Source of the DNA: Kovacikia minuta CCNUW1 | GTDB taxonomy: Bacteria > Cyanobacteriota > Cyanobacteriia > Leptolyngbyales > Leptolyngbyaceae | Direction: 5' to 3' | NCBI RefSeq assembly: GCF_020091585.1 | Contig: NZ_CP083582.1 | Coordinates: 248,001-312,000, forward strand | Length of the DNA: 64,000 nucleotides | Shown here: positions 1-10,305 of the stretch, one piece after another | Layout: each line of letters begins with the position of its first letter | Position numbering within the stretch: the stretch's first letter is position 1 | The notes under the pieces: model-generated | Seen by the model: the letters and a program-made list of their open reading frames with translations, nothing else | Told to the model about the DNA's origin: nothing | Database searches by the model: none | Translations under genes and position numbers: made by a program

Positions 1-257
1 ACGGTGTCTGGAAGAACGGATTGGGGCACTTCAATTTCAGTGGGTTTAGCAGCCAGGTGACAGTTCGCACAAACAATCCGTCCCGTTGCCTCACGGGGAT
101 TGCTGTAAGCCTGCTGCGCAAAAATGGGATAGGCGTTAGCGGCTTGGGAAAAGGTGAAACTACCTGTCAGGAAAACTGCGATCGCAGCGACAGTCAAAAT
201 CGCCTTCCTCGCAAAGTTAGTCCCCAGCATCAATCTCTCTAAAGGATTTTTTTTCAT
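1..257 (-). CDS. petA: Apocytochrome f (cytochrome b6f), 5' part
   Basis: This is the first ~85 residues of cytochrome f, the haem-c subunit of the thylakoid b6f complex that passes electrons from the Rieske protein to plastocyanin or cytochrome c6. A hydrophobic signal segment (residues ~18-34) ends in an ANA cleavage motif. Mature YPIFAQQAY follows, where Tyr1 is the family's axial haem ligand, then the CANCH haem-attachment motif. The rest lies beyond the window edge. ATG at 257 gives [10 protein letters not shown]; an in-frame ATG at 230 is the alternative. It lies 34 bp downstream of petC on the same strand, the usual cyanobacterial petCA operon. Confidence 0.93.
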   Translation of the reverse strand, partial: MKKNPLERLMLGTNFARKAILTVAAIAVFLTGSFTFSQAANAYPIFAQQAYSNPREATGRIVCANCHLAAKPTEIEVPQSVLPDT

Positions 258-291
258 CTGTCGTGTGTCAGTAGCGGAGAAAAATCTACAA

Positions 292-832
292 CTAAGCCCA
301 CCAGGGATCTTCACCTGTGCGGAAATCGGTTTCGGTCCAGGGAGTGAAGGTAATTTTGTTCTCTTCCGTCTTGGCATGCGCCAGCGCTAAAGAGAGGGGG
401 GCTGGACCTCGAACAACCTTGCCATTGGTGTCATATTGCGAACCGTGGCACGGGCAAATAAATTTGTTTTCGCTACCGTTCCAGGGCACGACACAACCCA
501 GGTGAGTACAAACTGCATTGATACCAAAATCAGCGAGGGACTTATCTTCATTCACCACAATGTAGGTGGGGTCACCCTTTAAGCCTTGTGCAAGAACATG
601 ATCCCCGGCATTATGACTTGCCAGGGAAATCGCTGACAAGAACATCGTTGCCAAGGGCATCCTTGGCGGTTACACCACCGCTACTGCCACCGGTTGAAGG
701 GGGAATAAAATACTTCACGACTGGATACAAGGCACCCAGTACGGTGGTCATTCCCGTGCCAACCATCAACAGGTTCATAAATTGGCGACGCCCCATATCA
801 GGGACATCTGAAGATCCGGAGAGTTGTGCCAT
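292..832 (-). pseudogene. petC: Rieske iron-sulfur protein PetC, frameshifted
   Basis: Rieske 2Fe-2S subunit of the b6f complex, which oxidises plastoquinol and reduces cytochrome f. The N-terminal part ([15 protein letters not shown], one membrane anchor, glycine-rich hinge) is in one frame. The cluster domain with CTHLGC and CPCHGSQYD boxes is in another. The break lies at the GGG at 624-626: removing one base joins GNDVLVSDF to LASHNAGD exactly and gives the expected 179 residues. All ligands (two Cys, two His) are intact. PetC is normally essential, so a consensus error is the likeliest explanation; a dead copy with a second petC elsewhere is possible. First gene of petCA. Confidence 0.9.
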
Positions 833-1182
833 GACTACGTTTAGTTCTACTAAGGGAGAGATGAGACAGAGGTAAGACCAATCTCCAACCTCTAAATCTG
901 GAAATTTAAGTTTTATTTACGAGATGAGTAGCAAACCACGATTTATGCAATCGAAACCCAATCGCTAAAGATTTGCGATATCCCGGAAAAAGCTGCTCAC
1001 AGTCGTTTCGATAAACCATTAAGATTATTACATTTCTTGACGCTAGCATCATATCTAAGGAAGGGATCGTCAGATTTATACGAAATGTTAACGAGAACCT
1101 AACGTCCATTTTTGCCTCCCAGAATCAGATGGCTTTATCCCATAAAAGCCTTGAAGAGCCACTGCTGTAAGACTTCTAACCC
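833..1182. other. Divergent intergenic region, petC / DUF3067
   Basis: 350 bp between divergent genes. It should hold the petCA promoter and the promoter of the gene at 1183. No clear hairpin, repeat or unusual composition is visible, and promoter boxes could not be assigned with confidence. Confidence 0.4.
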
Positions 1183-1503
1183 ATGATGAACGGACGGGAT
1201 TTGCGCCAGATTTTGCTGAATAAGTGGGGACGCTCCTATGACATTCAACTCCGGCGAACTCAGGGCAAAATTTTTGTTCTCGTGATGTGGAAGTATCTGG
1301 AGCAGGCTTCCTTTCCCTTGTCAGAGGGTGAATACCTCCTGCACCTGGATGCGATCGCCAATTACCTCCATGAATGGGGCAGTACCGAACAGGTGCAGAC
1401 ATTTATTCAACAAACCCGCGATCGTCCCCGGTTAGGCAAAGCAGTCAGTATTCCCCTGGATCTGGGTGAGCGGGGGACTGAATGGATGCTGGAAGATTTT
1501 TAG
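1183..1503 (+). CDS. DUF3067 family protein
   Basis: 106-residue soluble protein conserved in cyanobacteria and plastids (DUF3067). Recognisable stretches are LLNKWGRSYDIQLRR near the start, VMWKYLEQASFPLSE in the middle and GKAVSIPLDLGERGTEW at the end; the length is normal for the family. No catalytic motif is apparent and the function is unknown. It is transcribed alone, divergently from petC. MM at the start leaves two ATG choices three bases apart. Confidence 0.88.
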   Translation: MMNGRDLRQILLNKWGRSYDIQLRRTQGKIFVLVMWKYLEQASFPLSEGEYLLHLDAIANYLHEWGSTEQVQTFIQQTRDRPRLGKAVSIPLDLGERGTEWMLEDF

Positions 1504-1561
1504 GCGAAATCAAGCTTTGTACTCTAAAGACCAAATTAAATTGAGAATGGGGCAGATGCCT

Positions 1562-1626
1562 GTAGGGGCGGGTTTAGTCCGTACCGATTCAGCTAAACCA
1601 ACCATCTCAACGAAACCCGCCCCTAC
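1562..1626. repeat. Inverted repeat with GTAGGGGCGGGTTT arms
   Basis: Perfect 14-bp arms (1562-1575 and 1613-1626) surround a 37-bp spacer. This GTAGGGGCG class of dispersed palindrome is common in filamentous cyanobacteria. A second, tighter member lies at 63439-63466. Confidence 0.8.
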
Positions 1627-1950
1627 GATTGTTCGCATTTGCCCAGAAGTTCATTTAAATCGGTATACCCCTTCCTCTCAGGGTCAGGCCCTTCATAGCG
1701 CTTAAACCCTTATCACGGGCTATTTCTTCCCTACCACCTGCCACCTAACATCTGGGTAACTGGAGCTTTGAACGGCGTCAGTTTTCATCCGGTATGCGTC
1801 TAACAGCGTTTTAGCACTGGTAAATCCCTCTCGAAATAGTCCTATCTTTACCCGTTCTTTATACATGGAAGAGCGCCAAAGTGAGCTGCGCTTCCATCGG
1901 TAGATTATTTAGCATTAAATCTCAAATCATCTGTTCCCTTCAGTTGCCTT

Positions 1951-2309
1951 AGAGGGTGTTTGAAAAGTCCTACTGTCGGCAGCAAAGATGCGATCCCCCT
2001 AAATCCCCCTTAATCAGCTACCGTGTACACACAAGTCGGAAATCTGTGAACACAAGTCCTGAAACCCTTGCTCTGCCTCAACTTTGGAAATTGGCTGAAA
2101 TCTCAATAATCTCGGCTTATTGAGAACCGGCAACGAGAAATCAAGGTTGTGGAGGATCAGGTTTTCGGAAAACGAATCAGCGATCGACTTGTGTGTACAC
2201 CGTAGCCTTAATCAGGGGGACTTTAAGCCTGTTTCCCCCCTTGTTAAGGGGGGTAGGGGGATCTCTGAGTGTTGCATCTTACAGTCCATACCTTTTCAAA
2301 CATCCTCTT
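1951..2309 (+). repeat. Terminal-inverted-repeat element (host repeat), copy A
   Basis: Its ends are inverted: it starts AGAGGGTGTTTGAAAAG and closes CTTTTCAAACATCCTCT. It is rich in CCCCCTAAATCCCCC and GGGGGGTAGGGGG tracts that can fold into C/G-tract hairpins. About 160 bp of this element is left when the inserted 190-bp MITE (2017-2206) and one copy of its target duplication are removed. Copies B (3042-3400) and C (56242-57886) share the same ends and arms. It looks like a non-autonomous element of another transposon family. Confidence 0.8.
2017..2206 (+). mobile_element. 190-bp MITE of the IS4-type element, copy 1
   Basis: Non-coding 190-bp element with terminal inverted repeats starting GCTACCGTGTACACACAAGT (one mismatch at the other end). 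These match the ends of the transposase-bearing element at 56341-57826. It is flanked by an 8-bp duplication CTTAATCA. The element at 3140-3329 appears identical base for base in opposite orientation, so movement was recent. The target is the loop between C5 and G5 tracts of the surrounding repeat. It is presumably mobilised in trans by an IS4-family transposase. Confidence 0.88.
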
Positions 2310-2715
2310 AGTAATTAAAAAGAAAAAAAGTATTTGATAGCAATCATCCTTCCGGGATCACCTCATAGAAACTTTGTCCCTGCTTCATTTTCAAAAACAA
2401 AAACCTAATGATTTTTTAAGATTAGTTGAGTTGTTTTGTAGCCTTGGTCACAAAGTAAATGTAGCCCTTCCAGATTCTTCTTACCTGATTTAATCAAGGG
2501 ATTTGATTAAGAGGGGTTAATTCCTTGATCCCTGGCTAGATTTTATAAAAAATAAACGATCTACCCCTAGAGTTTGATTGCCAATGGGCATAAATACCGA
2601 CATAATGGTACTTAAGCCTAATTGATTAGTTCACTTACAAATTTAATTAGATCTAGTTAATTTTGATACTTTCTGTTACTTGAAGTTTAGAAGTGTAAAG
2701 GGTGGGCGATCGCCA

Positions 2716-2940
2716 ATGAAACCATTCATACAAAATTCAATTCATTTAAACTCTTTTAGTAAAAACACAATTTTAGAGATCTGCTGCCCCAACTGTGGTA
2801 GCTGTGCCGAGCGGCATTTTCTCGCATCCGATCACCTGATTCGAACCCAGTGCCCAACTTGCGACTATCTCATGATTACCTGTTCTGAAACGGGGAAAGT
2901 TGTTGAGGCTTATGCCCCTGGCATTTATGCCCCCCATTAG
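2716..2940 (+). CDS. Small zinc-ribbon protein (CxxC pairs)
   Basis: 74-residue protein with two cysteine pairs, CCPNCGSCAERH and TQCPTCDYLMITC, then a conserved-looking GKVVEAYAPGIYAP tail. The spacing suits one zinc ribbon. Similar short cyanobacterial proteins exist and are sometimes mislabelled as PriA fragments; no helicase is present here. I chose ATG 2716 over an upstream in-frame TTG at 2680 because purine-rich GGGTGGG precedes it. The gene stands alone between two copies of the nested repeat. Function unknown. Confidence 0.7.
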   Translation: MKPFIQNSIHLNSFSKNTILEICCPNCGSCAERHFLASDHLIRTQCPTCDYLMITCSETGKVVEAYAPGIYAPH

Positions 2941-3041
2941 AACATCAGTACATGATTTCGAGAAACCAGGTTTCTGACGAGTAGATCCCACGAAAATTGG
3001 GCATCTCCTAGAAGAAACCGAGTTTCTGCATCGCCGTTCTA

Positions 3042-3400
3042 AGAGGGTGTTTGAAAAGTCCTACTGTCGGTAGCAAAGATGCGATCCCCCTAAGTCCCCC
3101 TTAATCAGGGGACTTTAAGCCTGTTTCCCCCTTTTTAAGGCTACGGTGTACACACAAGTCGATCGCTGATTCGTTTTCCGAAAACCTGATCCTCCACAAC
3201 CTTGATTTCTCGTTGCCGGTTCTCAATAAGCCGAGATTATTGAGATTTCAGCCAATTTCCAAAGTTGAGGCAGAGCAAGGGTTTCAGGACTTGTGTTCAC
3301 AGATTTCCGACTTGTGTGTACACGGTAGCCCTTTTTAAGGGGGGGTAGGGGGGATCTCTGAGTGTTGCATCTTACAGTCCATACCTTTTCAAACATCCTT
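3042..3400 (+). repeat. Terminal-inverted-repeat element (host repeat), copy B
   Basis: Same element as at 1951-2309: begins AGAGGGTGTTTGAAAAG and ends CTTTTCAAACATCCTTT, with the same internal tracts. It carries the same 190-bp MITE, inserted in the other C-tract/G-tract arm and in inverted orientation. Confidence 0.8.
3140..3329 (-). mobile_element. 190-bp MITE of the IS4-type element, copy 2
   Basis: Inverted copy of the MITE at 2017-2206, with no differences seen over 190 bp. It is flanked by a 10-bp duplication CCTTTTTAAG lying between a C5 tract and a G-tract. The two copies, ~930 bp apart and inverted, bracket the zinc-ribbon gene and could support inversion of that segment. Confidence 0.88.
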
Positions 3401-3453
3401 TAAGCTGTGCTTTTCAGGATTTGACTTGGGTGCTGAGCAAAGGCAATAAACTA

Positions 3454-4509
3454 TTAGCCGTCAGCTTTTTTCTGGGAAGCGCGCAGTTGCCCGCAGGCGG
3501 CGTCAGCTTCAAGACCACGGGAGCGGCGCACACTCACAGCGATATGAAAATTTTTTAGCGCCTCTACAAACGCTTGAATGCGGTGCGGGCCAGGTCGTTG
3601 ATAGTCTACTTCATTAATCGGGTTGTAGGGGATCAGGTTCACGTGGCTTTGGAACCCTCGCAGGTGCTTTGCCAGTTCGATCGCGTGTTCTGGACGGTCG
3701 TTTAGTCCTGCCAGGAGAATATATTCAAATGTCACCCGCCGTCCGGTGGTTTGCACGTACTCGCGACACTCATCCAGCAGCGCTGTCAGCGGGTAATGTT
3801 TGGCGCTGGGAATCAACTGTTCGCGCAGTTCCTGATTAGAGGCGTGCAGGCTGACTGCCAACGTTGCCTGGAGATGATGCTCCGCTAGCCTGCGGATATA
3901 ACCGGGAATACCAACGGTGGAGAGCGTGATTAAACGTTGCCCAATGCCAATATCCTGGTTTATGCACCGAACTGCCTTGATGACGTTATCCGTATTGAGC
4001 AAGGGTTCACCCATGCCCATAAAGACAATGTTGCTCACACGCTGCCCAAAGTCCTCCTGTACGGTTAGGACCTGATCCACAATCTCGTGGGTTGCCAGGT
4101 TGCGGGTAAAGCCTCCTTTGCCGGTGGCGCAGAAGTCACATGCCATCGGACAGCCAACCTGGGAAGAGACGCAAACCGTTAACCGTTTTTCAGTGGGAAT
4201 CCCAACCGTTTCGATGATATTTCCATCCGTTTGCCGCAAAAGAAATTTAACGGTGCCATCGGCAGCAGGAGAACGATAGTGCAGGGTCGATCGCCCAATT
4301 TCGACCGCTTCAAGTTCAGCACGCCATTGCTTGGGAAAAACGGAAATCTCAGAGAGCGATCGTGCCCCTTTCTGGTAAATCCACTCATGCAACTGCTTGC
4401 CGCGATAGGCGGGTTGCCCCTGCTGCTGTACCCACTCCGTCAGTTCTACCTCGGATTTACCCAACAGTGGATTTTGGGTGATTTGTTGGGAGTGTGTCAG
4501 TGGTGTCAT
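3454..4509 (-). CDS. rlmN: Dual-specificity 23S rRNA/tRNA adenine C2-methyltransferase RlmN
   Basis: Radical-SAM enzyme that methylates C2 of A2503 in 23S rRNA and A37 in some tRNAs, tuning peptidyl-transferase accuracy. 351 residues, normal length. The 4Fe-4S ligands are C120, C124 and C127 (CPMACDFC). [10 protein letters not shown], the SAM-binding glycine region, and the C-terminal DAACGQL cysteine that carries the methyl intermediate are present. Its ATG overlaps the TGA of the upstream gene (ATGA), so it is probably translationally coupled to the DUF6888/DUF6887 pair. Confidence 0.97.
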   Translation of the reverse strand: MTPLTHSQQITQNPLLGKSEVELTEWVQQQGQPAYRGKQLHEWIYQKGARSLSEISVFPKQWRAELEAVEIGRSTLHYRSPAADGTVKFLLRQTDGNIIETVGIPTEKRLTVCVSSQVGCPMACDFCATGKGGFTRNLATHEIVDQVLTVQEDFGQRVSNIVFMGMGEPLLNTDNVIKAVRCINQDIGIGQRLITLSTVGIPGYIRRLAEHHLQATLAVSLHASNQELREQLIPSAKHYPLTALLDECREYVQTTGRRVTFEYILLAGLNDRPEHAIELAKHLRGFQSHVNLIPYNPINEVDYQRPGPHRIQAFVEALKNFHIAVSVRRSRGLEADAACGQLRASQKKADG

Positions 4510-4751
4510 GGATTGCGATCGCGCTTTTCCTGGTCGTCTTTTTCAATCCGCTTGCGAAAAATTTCCTCAGCCAAACGAATATTTTCCTCAATCGGCTGAA
4601 CATTCTCATCAAACATGGGAGGCATTGTTATCCACTTCCCTTCCACATCAGGGTGGTGGAAAAGTGCCCGAATTGCCTCTAGATCCTCTCGATGCTCAAG
4701 CACATAATCCTTCAACTCAGCGCGGCTCATTTCTGAGTAGTTCGGTTTCAT
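4506..4751 (-). CDS. DUF6887 family protein
   Basis: 81-residue acidic helical protein ([20 protein letters not shown], then a charged tail) matching the small cyanobacterial DUF6887 family, which normally travels with DUF6888. It overlaps its upstream partner by ATGA at 4748-4751 and rlmN by ATGA at 4506-4509. Function is unknown; the pairing and size resemble a two-gene toxin-antitoxin layout, but this is inference only. Confidence 0.8.
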   Translation of the reverse strand: MKPNYSEMSRAELKDYVLEHREDLEAIRALFHHPDVEGKWITMPPMFDENVQPIEENIRLAEEIFRKRIEKDDQEKRDRNP

Positions 4752-4990
4752 AGAAAATTCCAGAGTCCGCTAGGAGGTACGTTCACTTCAACACTATCGC
4801 CTGCAAGAATATAAACATTTCCTGTAAGCGGATCAAACCGAAACAGATGAATGTCTTTGTACCCATTGGAGAGCATTTGGCAGACACGCAAACAGGCGTG
4901 ATCTTGCTCAGCGGTCGGTAAAATAGCTCGTTCCTCAATTCTGACACAGAGATTACGATACCATCGTTGAAAACGCCAACCGGAACCCAC
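4748..4990 (-). CDS. DUF6888 family protein
   Basis: 80-residue protein. The family core LPTAEQDHACLRVCQMLSNGYKDIHLFRFDPLTGNVYILAGDSVEV is clear (quoted in parts: TAEQDHACLRVCQ, FDPLTGNVYILAG). GTG at 4990 is the only available start and gives ~28 residues ahead of the usual family start, so the true beginning is uncertain. First gene of the coupled DUF6888-DUF6887-rlmN unit. Function unknown. Confidence 0.78.
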   Translation of the reverse strand: MGSGWRFQRWYRNLCVRIEERAILPTAEQDHACLRVCQMLSNGYKDIHLFRFDPLTGNVYILAGDSVEVNVPPSGLWNFL

Positions 4991-5023
4991 TTAAAGGAGT
5001 AGGATAATTTAACCGAGCAAAAG

Positions 5024-6067
5024 TCAAAGGACGGCGGCTCTCAGGCGGGCGATCGGAATGTAGGTGAGCTTACGGGGTCCGGGAACATAGGCTCTGCGGC
5101 GGAAGACATCATAGCGATTGCGTTCGATTTCATCCAAAATGCCGCGATAGAGCATTAAAGCTGCCCAAACAGGGAATCGGGCATCACGATCTAGCCGACT
5201 GATGCCACTTTCAGCACTGGCAAAAAATTTTCTTGCCCGCTGAATTTGAAATCGCATCAGTTCCCGCCAGCGATCATCCACCACACCATTGAATAGATCT
5301 TCTTCGGTGTAGTTGAACAATGCTAATTCGTGTTGGGGAATATAAATGCGACCCCGACGGGCATCCTCACCGACATCACGCAGGATATTGGTTAACTGGT
5401 TGGCGATACCGAGGGCGATCGCTTCCTGGGTGGGATCTTCCACTTCGTTACGATCCCAGGGTGCCGTGCGGGGAGTATTGTCAACCCCCATGACTGGGGT
5501 AGTCATCAGCCCCACCGTGCCTGCCACCCGGTAACAATAAAGCTCTAGCTCCTCAAAAGTTTCGTACCGGGAGCGATACAAATCCATCCGCTGACCTTCA
5601 ATCATGTCGCGAAAGGGCTGGATGCTAATAGGGTAGCGTTCTAACGTATCGACCAGTGCCACATCCAGATCATCAACGGGATGTCCGGAAAAGACCGATT
5701 CCAGGTGCCGCTCCCACTGATCCAGTGTTTCATTGGTGGTCAGTTCGGCAGCGGGACCATCCACCAGTTCATCGGTACGGCGACACCAGACATAAATTGC
5801 CCAGATCGCTCGTCGTTTGGCAGGGGGCATCAGCAGGGTGCCGATGTAGAAGGTCTTAGAAAACTTCGCCGTAATTTGGCGACAACGCTCGTAGGCATCC
5901 TCCAGGGAAGCCAGGTTTCTCACACCACGGGATTCTGGCGATTCCAGCATAGTTCTCGGAACGCTTGACGGGGATGGCAGATGAGGCGATCGCCCCAGCA
6001 AATCGGTCGGTCTAGAGGATAGACCGCCTGTGCTTTGAAAATTGTTAGCCTTTTCACTTGCAACCAT
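5024..6067 (-). CDS. crtB: 15-cis-phytoene synthase
   Basis: Condenses two geranylgeranyl diphosphates to phytoene, the first committed step of carotenoid synthesis. 347 residues. The two Asp-rich metal-binding motifs of trans-isoprenyl synthases are seen: RRTDELVDG and [29 protein letters not shown] and [20 protein letters not shown] are also typical. The first ~50 residues are Pro/Ser-rich and weakly conserved; an internal Met at [10 protein letters not shown] could be an alternative start. It follows pds by 54 bp, forming a two-gene pds-crtB operon, as in many cyanobacteria. Confidence 0.96.
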   Translation of the reverse strand: MVASEKANNFQSTGGLSSRPTDLLGRSPHLPSPSSVPRTMLESPESRGVRNLASLEDAYERCRQITAKFSKTFYIGTLLMPPAKRRAIWAIYVWCRRTDELVDGPAAELTTNETLDQWERHLESVFSGHPVDDLDVALVDTLERYPISIQPFRDMIEGQRMDLYRSRYETFEELELYCYRVAGTVGLMTTPVMGVDNTPRTAPWDRNEVEDPTQEAIALGIANQLTNILRDVGEDARRGRIYIPQHELALFNYTEEDLFNGVVDDRWRELMRFQIQRARKFFASAESGISRLDRDARFPVWAALMLYRGILDEIERNRYDVFRRRAYVPGPRKLTYIPIARLRAAVL

Positions 6068-6121
6068 CAGCGTCCGTTCAATTTCAGGAGTGGGCGTCTC
6101 GATAGGGGTGAGTTTGAAACA

Positions 6122-7570
<1,449 letters not shown>

Positions 7571-7747
7571 TCAGGTTTTCTTCAATATTGCACAAGCCCC
7601 ATTATACGTTGCAAACCGTTACATTTCTAGAAATCCTCTCTTGCCCATTTCTGGGAAATGAATTTGTAACAACTTGTTGTTTTTTGCCGACAAAAATTTT
7701 CGCCACCTGGGGTGGGTGTTGCCCAAATACTTTGTCCCTACGGTACG

Positions 7748-8410
7748 CTAACTGTTTTTCACATACGGCTTAAGCAGCGGTGACAATTTATCTTCGTGCA
7801 TGCGGTAAAATTGGGTCGCGGTTTGGGTTGGGCAACAGTAAGGGGCACTAGCTCCAGGTTGTACCAGGTCTACTTTGATGTGGTTAGCATGGATGGCGAT
7901 CGCCTGAACTTTGATCCGATCACCTAAGGGAATTGACGCAACGCTGCTAAGGTTATCCGCTTTGCTAACCACAACGGATAAGTAGGTTAAGGCTTCAGAG
8001 CCACCAGAACTAACTCCCAGCAGGACGGTTGCATCCTCCTTCCCATCATTGTTGAGATCCCCAAAGGCGATCGCACCAGGTTTATCAATCAAAACGACCC
8101 GCAATGATTCTGCCGGATTGGTGTAAGTCCCATTTTTAAGTTGCACCTGACCGATACCAGGTATCTGATACTTAGCATTTTTCAGTCCCTCTACTTTTTG
8201 GCACCAGCTTTGTTGAGCAGCATCCCAAATTTCACGGTTTGTGCAGTTATACCAGGGTTTTTCAGACTCTTTTGGATGATCTTGAACCACCAACTTTGCC
8301 CCAGTGCCTATGTTTGGAAAGGGGTCGATCGGGGCTGCACCGCTATTAAGACCCATCAAACCCAGGGCAGCGCTTAAAGTCAGTAAAACAATGTCGCGTT
8401 GCATGATCAC
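7748..8410 (-). CDS. Secreted protein with FG-GAP-like calcium loop
   Basis: 220 residues starting with a hydrophobic signal peptide (IVLLTLSAALGLMGLNSGAAP). A central AFGDLNNDGKEDATVLLG segment matches the calcium-binding DxNxDGxxD loop of FG-GAP/VCBS repeats, here present once. Four scattered cysteines (YNCTNRE, WCQKVE, YCCPTQ) could form disulfides. Periplasmic or extracellular location is inferred. No family name is certain. It is transcribed alone, after a 186-bp gap that also carries the pds promoter. Confidence 0.72.
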   Translation of the reverse strand: MIMQRDIVLLTLSAALGLMGLNSGAAPIDPFPNIGTGAKLVVQDHPKESEKPWYNCTNREIWDAAQQSWCQKVEGLKNAKYQIPGIGQVQLKNGTYTNPAESLRVVLIDKPGAIAFGDLNNDGKEDATVLLGVSSGGSEALTYLSVVVSKADNLSSVASIPLGDRIKVQAIAIHANHIKVDLVQPGASAPYCCPTQTATQFYRMHEDKLSPLLKPYVKNS

Positions 8411-8733
8411 TCCCTCTCACCTGAAACAATCGGTTAGATGCAGGCTACCGATTTGGATTGTAGATTGAGGAAAGCCTTGTAAAAGGTACTTTCAACACAG
8501 CCCTGTTATTGCCCTAGAGCATCGAACATCCCTGATTGTTGAAAAGCAAGCCCTGGTTGAATCTTCAACCCAGCACCCCATCCTCAGCACCTAGCACTTT
8601 GTAATATTTGTCCTCCGATGCATCCAAAACGGTAGCGCAGTCATCTTTGACCCATCTCGTTTTATTTTGTTTCCATTTTGTTACGATTGCCGCAAGAGTG
8701 CCCAGCCCAAGGTTATTGGCAAGGAACCCGTTG
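8411..8733. other. Intergenic region without visible genes
   Basis: 323 bp between the secreted protein and a small plus-strand frame. It carries short CAGCACC/CTAGCAC repeats at 8570-8597 and no convincing hairpin. Confidence 0.35.
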
Positions 8734-8886
8734 ATGATGAACCCATCCCTGCCACGATCGCGAACCCATTTGGCTGCCAGCGATCAACGTCAGGCATGGA
8801 TCGAGGACAGGGTAGCCCAGGAACGGGCTGAGAAATGGCGGCAGGAAAACCTCAGGGACATAGGGGTTGACCCGGATGAGTTGTAA
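8734..8886 (+). CDS. Small charged protein, possible gene
   Basis: 50-residue frame MMNPSLPRSR...WRQENLRDIGVDPDEL, hydrophilic, with a helical RQAWIEDRVAQERAEKWRQ segment. AAGGAA lies 8-13 bases ahead of ATG 8734, a fair ribosome site. I do not recognise a family. It ends 20 bp before the convergent lipoprotein gene. Codon use is compatible with coding, but the frame is short enough to be chance. Confidence 0.4.
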   Translation: MMNPSLPRSRTHLAASDQRQAWIEDRVAQERAEKWRQENLRDIGVDPDEL

Positions 8887-8906
8887 GAATTGAGGTTGAT
8901 CTTGCG

Positions 8907-10283
8907 TCAATTGCGATTGAGACTTCGGCAGGTTCCTCTCCCCCAGGCACCGTTGTAAAACAGGGAAACCTGGGAACCTTGATAGGGATTACCACCGGAA
9001 AGATCGGTCAGGGTGATGATGCTGGAAGGGCCACCTGATTGGGTGCCTTGATACGTTGGCTGCCCCTGTTGGTTTTGTCCGGCAGGTTGCAGATATACCA
9101 TGTAGCGGTAGTCAGTTTGGAGATTTCTAAATTCGATGCGGGTGAATTGGGGGGTGTCGTAAAAGGCTCTAAATTCGGTGTCGTCATTCCTGGATGGGGT
9201 ATCGCCAAACATATTACCTACGCAGCGGAAATTATTTCCGCCATTCTGGCTATTCACAAACTCGATGATATTGCCGTTTTGATCTGTGCGGCAGTAGCCA
9301 TCTTCCCCCGTATTGGCTGACCAGATGACTTTGTAGCCACTGCCTATGTTGCGAGGGTCGAGATATGCCCAGATCTGGGAACCGGGCAGTTCCCGTTGCG
9401 CCCGTCGTCGGCATCGATCCAGGGCAACTTGTCCGGCAGAGGGACGATCGTTAATCACAAAGGAAAGCACATTGCCATTATTGGTCACACGACAGTAGCC
9501 CGATCGCCCATTGGAGCTCCACCAATCGACACCAAAGGTGCCATCGGCATAGGCGGCAGACTGCTGCACACTGATATTTGAGGGGTAAATATTCAGTTGG
9601 TTGGCAGCCCGATTGCTGCAACCGTTGAGGGCAGCTTGAGTAATGGAATTATTGGGTGGATTGTTGTTTTGGTAGGTGTTGACAAAGGAGGTGACCCAAC
9701 CGTTGCGATCGACGGTACAGGTACCGTATGCACCAGAATCGGCAGACCAGTTAACGACAAATCGCCCATTCATATCAATCCATCCCTGGGAAACCTGAAT
9801 GTTGGCGTTTGGGAGTTCTGCCTGAGCTTGCTGGCGACAGCGGTCTAGCGCAGTGTTAAATGTGATTGGGTTATTGGGAGGAGGAGGGCTAGGAAATTGG
9901 ATGCGGTTCCCAGGCACCCAACCCTGCACATTAGAACTGGTGTATTGGACATAGTACCAGGTGTTGCCATCATTACCCTGCTGTTGCCGTTGAACGTAGA
10001 CCTGATCGCCTGTCTTACCGTAAGCCAAAACAGAAGCCTGGCTCGAAGGTTGGGAGCGGATATTCACCGTACTTCCGACGGCTCCAGAGATAACCGCAGG
10101 TCTACTTGTGGAGCCAGTGGTATTCCCCTGAGTCGGAACGGTATTACCATCCGAGGGTTGATTGGTATCAGTGGGTTGGGGTGATGGTTGAGATTGTTGG
10201 GAAATGGTGCGCAGGAGATCGCAACCGCCCAACCCCCAAGCAAGCCACACAAACACAAGCAGCCCGACAGATTTACGTTTCAT
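8907..10283 (-). CDS. Lipoprotein with SH3b domain and three copies of a Cys-paired domain
   Basis: 458 residues. The signal peptide ends in a GLGGC lipobox, so membrane-anchored periplasmic or outer-membrane location is likely. A Pro/Ser/Thr linker leads to a bacterial SH3 domain (TVNIRSQPSSQASVLAYG... to GWVPGNRIQF), a fold that often binds peptidoglycan. Three ~65-residue repeats follow, each with ALDRC or ALNGC, a polar QxxLPxxxI strand, a W-containing strand, then GxCxVxxNGxVxxFVN; every unit keeps two cysteines. The C-terminal ~95 residues form a further domain with two cysteines. Repeat family not recognised. Confidence 0.8.
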   Translation of the reverse strand: MKRKSVGLLVFVWLAWGLGGCDLLRTISQQSQPSPQPTDTNQPSDGNTVPTQGNTTGSTSRPAVISGAVGSTVNIRSQPSSQASVLAYGKTGDQVYVQRQQQGNDGNTWYYVQYTSSNVQGWVPGNRIQFPSPPPPNNPITFNTALDRCRQQAQAELPNANIQVSQGWIDMNGRFVVNWSADSGAYGTCTVDRNGWVTSFVNTYQNNNPPNNSITQAALNGCSNRAANQLNIYPSNISVQQSAAYADGTFGVDWWSSNGRSGYCRVTNNGNVLSFVINDRPSAGQVALDRCRRRAQRELPGSQIWAYLDPRNIGSGYKVIWSANTGEDGYCRTDQNGNIIEFVNSQNGGNNFRCVGNMFGDTPSRNDDTEFRAFYDTPQFTRIEFRNLQTDYRYMVYLQPAGQNQQGQPTYQGTQSGGPSSIITLTDLSGGNPYQGSQVSLFYNGAWGRGTCRSLNRN

Positions 10284-10305
10284 TCACCTAATTCTTTAAC
10301 AAGCC

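Noticed and set aside
2120-2311. 63-residue open frame in the nested repeat
   Set aside because: It spans the MITE and host-repeat boundary and reads through palindromes, so it is not a gene.
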